A DNA stretch of 34,331 nt from CAZSAT01 sp964604675 (GTDB lineage Bacteria; Myxococcota_A; UBA796; CAJQPC01). Within the stretch, counting starts at the first letter, position 1. Each line of letters opens with the position of its first letter. The notes under the pieces are model-generated. The model was not told the origin of the DNA. It saw only the letters and a list, made by a program, of their open reading frames with translations, and did not search any database. Where the stretch lies: the NCBI GenBank assembly GCA_964604675.1, contig CAZSAT010000078.1, positions 1 through 34,331 of the forward strand. The letters run 5' to 3'. The position numbers were made by a program, and so were the translations under genes. This document shows, in pieces, positions 32,803 through 34,331 of the stretch.

Positions 32803-34331
32803 ATGACCCTCCTTCTCCTTGCCTGTGCCGACCTCGACCGCGTGAGCAGCTCGACCGATCCGGTGGACGAAGCGCCTGTGGAGGAAGGCACGGTCGTTCC
32901 GGACGGGACGGACGATGGGAGCGAACCGGCGGATGGATCCAGCGACGACGCACCCTGGGAGGCTCCCGCTGAGCTGGTGCCCTACGGCGAGCGCCGCTGC
33001 GACGACTTCGCGGTCGGCGAGACCTTCGACCCGGAGGACTGGGGACCCTACCCGGTGGGCGTGCGCACGCTGGAGATCACCGATCCCCTGCGGCCGGACC
33101 GCCCGCTGACGACCGAGGTCTGGTACCCGGCCGCCGAGTCGGCGCGGGGCCAGGAGGGGGAGACCTACGGCATCGGCACCGAGGAGCTCACCGAGCTCGC
33201 GGGCGACGACTGGGGTGCGCTCGCGGCCCTGCTCGCCCTCGTCTGGGGCGACGGCGATCTCCTCACCCTGGTCGAGACCAACGCCGTGCGCGACGCGGAG
33301 CTGGCGGAGGCCGACCCGAACCGGAGCCTCGTGCTCTTCAGCCACGGCTACCGGGGCGTGCGCTACCAGTCGACCTTCTTCACCACCTGGCTGGCGAGCC
33401 ACGGCTACGTGGTGGCGGCGCCGGATCACGTGGGCAACACGATGTTCGACGGCAGCTCCTCGGACTGGGAGAGCGTGGTCGAGCGCATCGACGACCTCGC
33501 AGCGGTCACCAGCGCCATGGCGGAGCAGGCCGACAGCGGCACCTTCGCGGACTTCTTCGACCCGGCGCGCGTGGCCTGGACCGGCCACAGCTTCGGCGCG
33601 TCGACGGTGTTGATGGCCGGCGCCATGGACAACCGCGAGCTGGTCGGCATCTCCCTGGCGCCGATGTTCTACGAGGACATGCACGGGGTGTACGACCCCG
33701 AGAGCTACGACACCCGGAGCGCGATGTTGGTGCTCGGCGGCAGCGAAGACACCACGTGTCCCCTCGAGCACCAGGAGGAGGCGTACGCGCGGACTGCCGC
33801 GCCGAAGGCGCTCGGCGAGCTCGACGGGGCGCGTCACTTCGACTTCACCGACCTCTGTGCGAACAACCTCTTCCGCTACGGCATCACGAGCTTCGTCGAC
33901 GAGCTGTCCGACGCCTGCGGCGACGATCCCACCGCCTACCACCACGACATCCAGGCGCTCTCGACCGCCTACCTGAACCGCTACCTGGCCTGCGATGCCG
34001 AGGTGGTGCCGTCCGAGGTCGACACGGACGAGCTGGCCGGCTGGTGGGAGGAGATCGGTGGCGGTGAGCCCGACAGCGCCACGCCCGTGGGCCCGTGGGA
34101 CGGCACGCCCGCCGGCGGCGAGGCCGTGTCGGTCGAGCTGGACGGGCAGGTTGCTGCGGTCGAGCGCTACGGCGATGGGCAACCCCTGGTGCTCCTGCAC
34201 GGCGACTTCGGCGACAGCCGGGTCTTCTGGCCGCACGTGGACGCGCTCGCGGTCGACCACGAGGTGGTGCTGGTCGACTTCCCCGGGCACGGCGCGGCCA
34301 GCGGCTCGGCGCCGTCGTTGGAGGACCGCGC
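32803..34331 (+). CDS. Two-domain alpha/beta-hydrolase lipoprotein, truncated at window edge
   Basis: At least 509 residues; no stop before the edge. The signal MTLLLLAC (Cys8) leads into an acidic linker (about 9-57). Domain 1 (about 65-410) resembles dienelactone/PAF-acetylhydrolase-type hydrolases: LVLFSHGYRG, VVAAPDHVGN, GHSFGAS with Ser263, Asp316 (GGSEDTT) and His345 (GARHFD) as a complete triad. A second, independent hydrolase domain starts near 445 (QPLVLLHGDFGDSR, VVLVDFPGHGAASG) and is cut off. Esterase or lipase activity at the cell surface is inferred. The ATG at 32803 is close to its promoter. It is divergent from the padR-type gene. Confidence 0.88.
   Translation, partial: MTLLLLACADLDRVSSSTDPVDEAPVEEGTVVPDGTDDGSEPADGSSDDAPWEAPAELVPYGERRCDDFAVGETFDPEDWGPYPVGVRTLEITDPLRPDRPLTTEVWYPAAESARGQEGETYGIGTEELTELAGDDWGALAALLALVWGDGDLLTLVETNAVRDAELAEADPNRSLVLFSHGYRGVRYQSTFFTTWLASHGYVVAAPDHVGNTMFDGSSSDWESVVERIDDLAAVTSAMAEQADSGTFADFFDPARVAWTGHSFGASTVLMAGAMDNRELVGISLAPMFYEDMHGVYDPESYDTRSAMLVLGGSEDTTCPLEHQEEAYARTAAPKALGELDGARHFDFTDLCANNLFRYGITSFVDELSDACGDDPTAYHHDIQALSTAYLNRYLACDAEVVPSEVDTDELAGWWEEIGGGEPDSATPVGPWDGTPAGGEAVSVELDGQVAAVERYGDGQPLVLLHGDFGDSRVFWPHVDALAVDHEVVLVDFPGHGAASGSAPSLEDR

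Overview
The window is very GC-rich, gene-dense chromosomal DNA from a Gram-negative bacterium that makes many secreted lipoproteins. The clustering of MopE-type metal-binding repeats, Asp/Thr-rich lipoprotein linkers, a Ser/Thr kinase, a DnaJ-like response regulator, planctomycete-type cytochrome c domains and a PHM-type copper monooxygenase fits a Myxococcota-like (former Deltaproteobacteria) lineage, probably uncultured. This placement is inferred; there is no rRNA, tRNA, phage gene, insertion sequence or CRISPR array to anchor it.

Layout. (1) 343-4891, minus strand: an operon of pruA (proline catabolism), a membrane-anchored sulfatase/phosphotransferase-like enzyme coupled to pruA by a GTGA overlap, and an FGE-fold lipoprotein that lacks the catalytic cysteines. 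(2) 4927-7392, plus: a PEP-synthase/rifampin-phosphotransferase-like enzyme. (3) 7382-13163, minus: a Ser/Thr kinase with unusual C-terminal domains, an acyl-CoA synthetase coupled to it by an ATGA overlap, then livH and livM. (4) 13180-15934, plus: dusB and a multidomain response regulator, which meets a small PilZ-like gene end to end. (5) 16227-24053: mostly secreted proteins, including a lipoprotein of unknown function, a (Asp-Thr)23 cytochrome c-like lipoprotein, a MopE/FG-GAP lipoprotein and a giant beta-propeller-like protein whose 5' end carries two apparent one-base frameshifts. (6) 24336-27545: a transglutaminase-fold secreted protein and two divergent paralogous ATP-grasp ligases. 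(7) 27549-32097: a lipoprotein cluster with an arylsulfotransferase-like propeller, two hypothetical lipoproteins, a cytochrome c/PHM-like monooxygenase fusion that seems to start at CTG, and a carboxypeptidase-regulatory-like lipoprotein. (8) 32114 to the end: a PadR-family regulator divergent from a two-domain alpha/beta-hydrolase lipoprotein that runs off the edge. They share an AT-rich control region with mirror-image promoters and inverted repeats.

The most notable cross-cutting features are the very short lipoprotein signals (cysteine at residue 7-13, no basic n-region) shared by most of the lipoproteins, the CTG start, the divergent ATP-grasp pair, the kinase architecture, and the cytochrome/monooxygenase fusion. 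Convergent genes overlap or nearly touch, so there is almost no room for intrinsic terminators.
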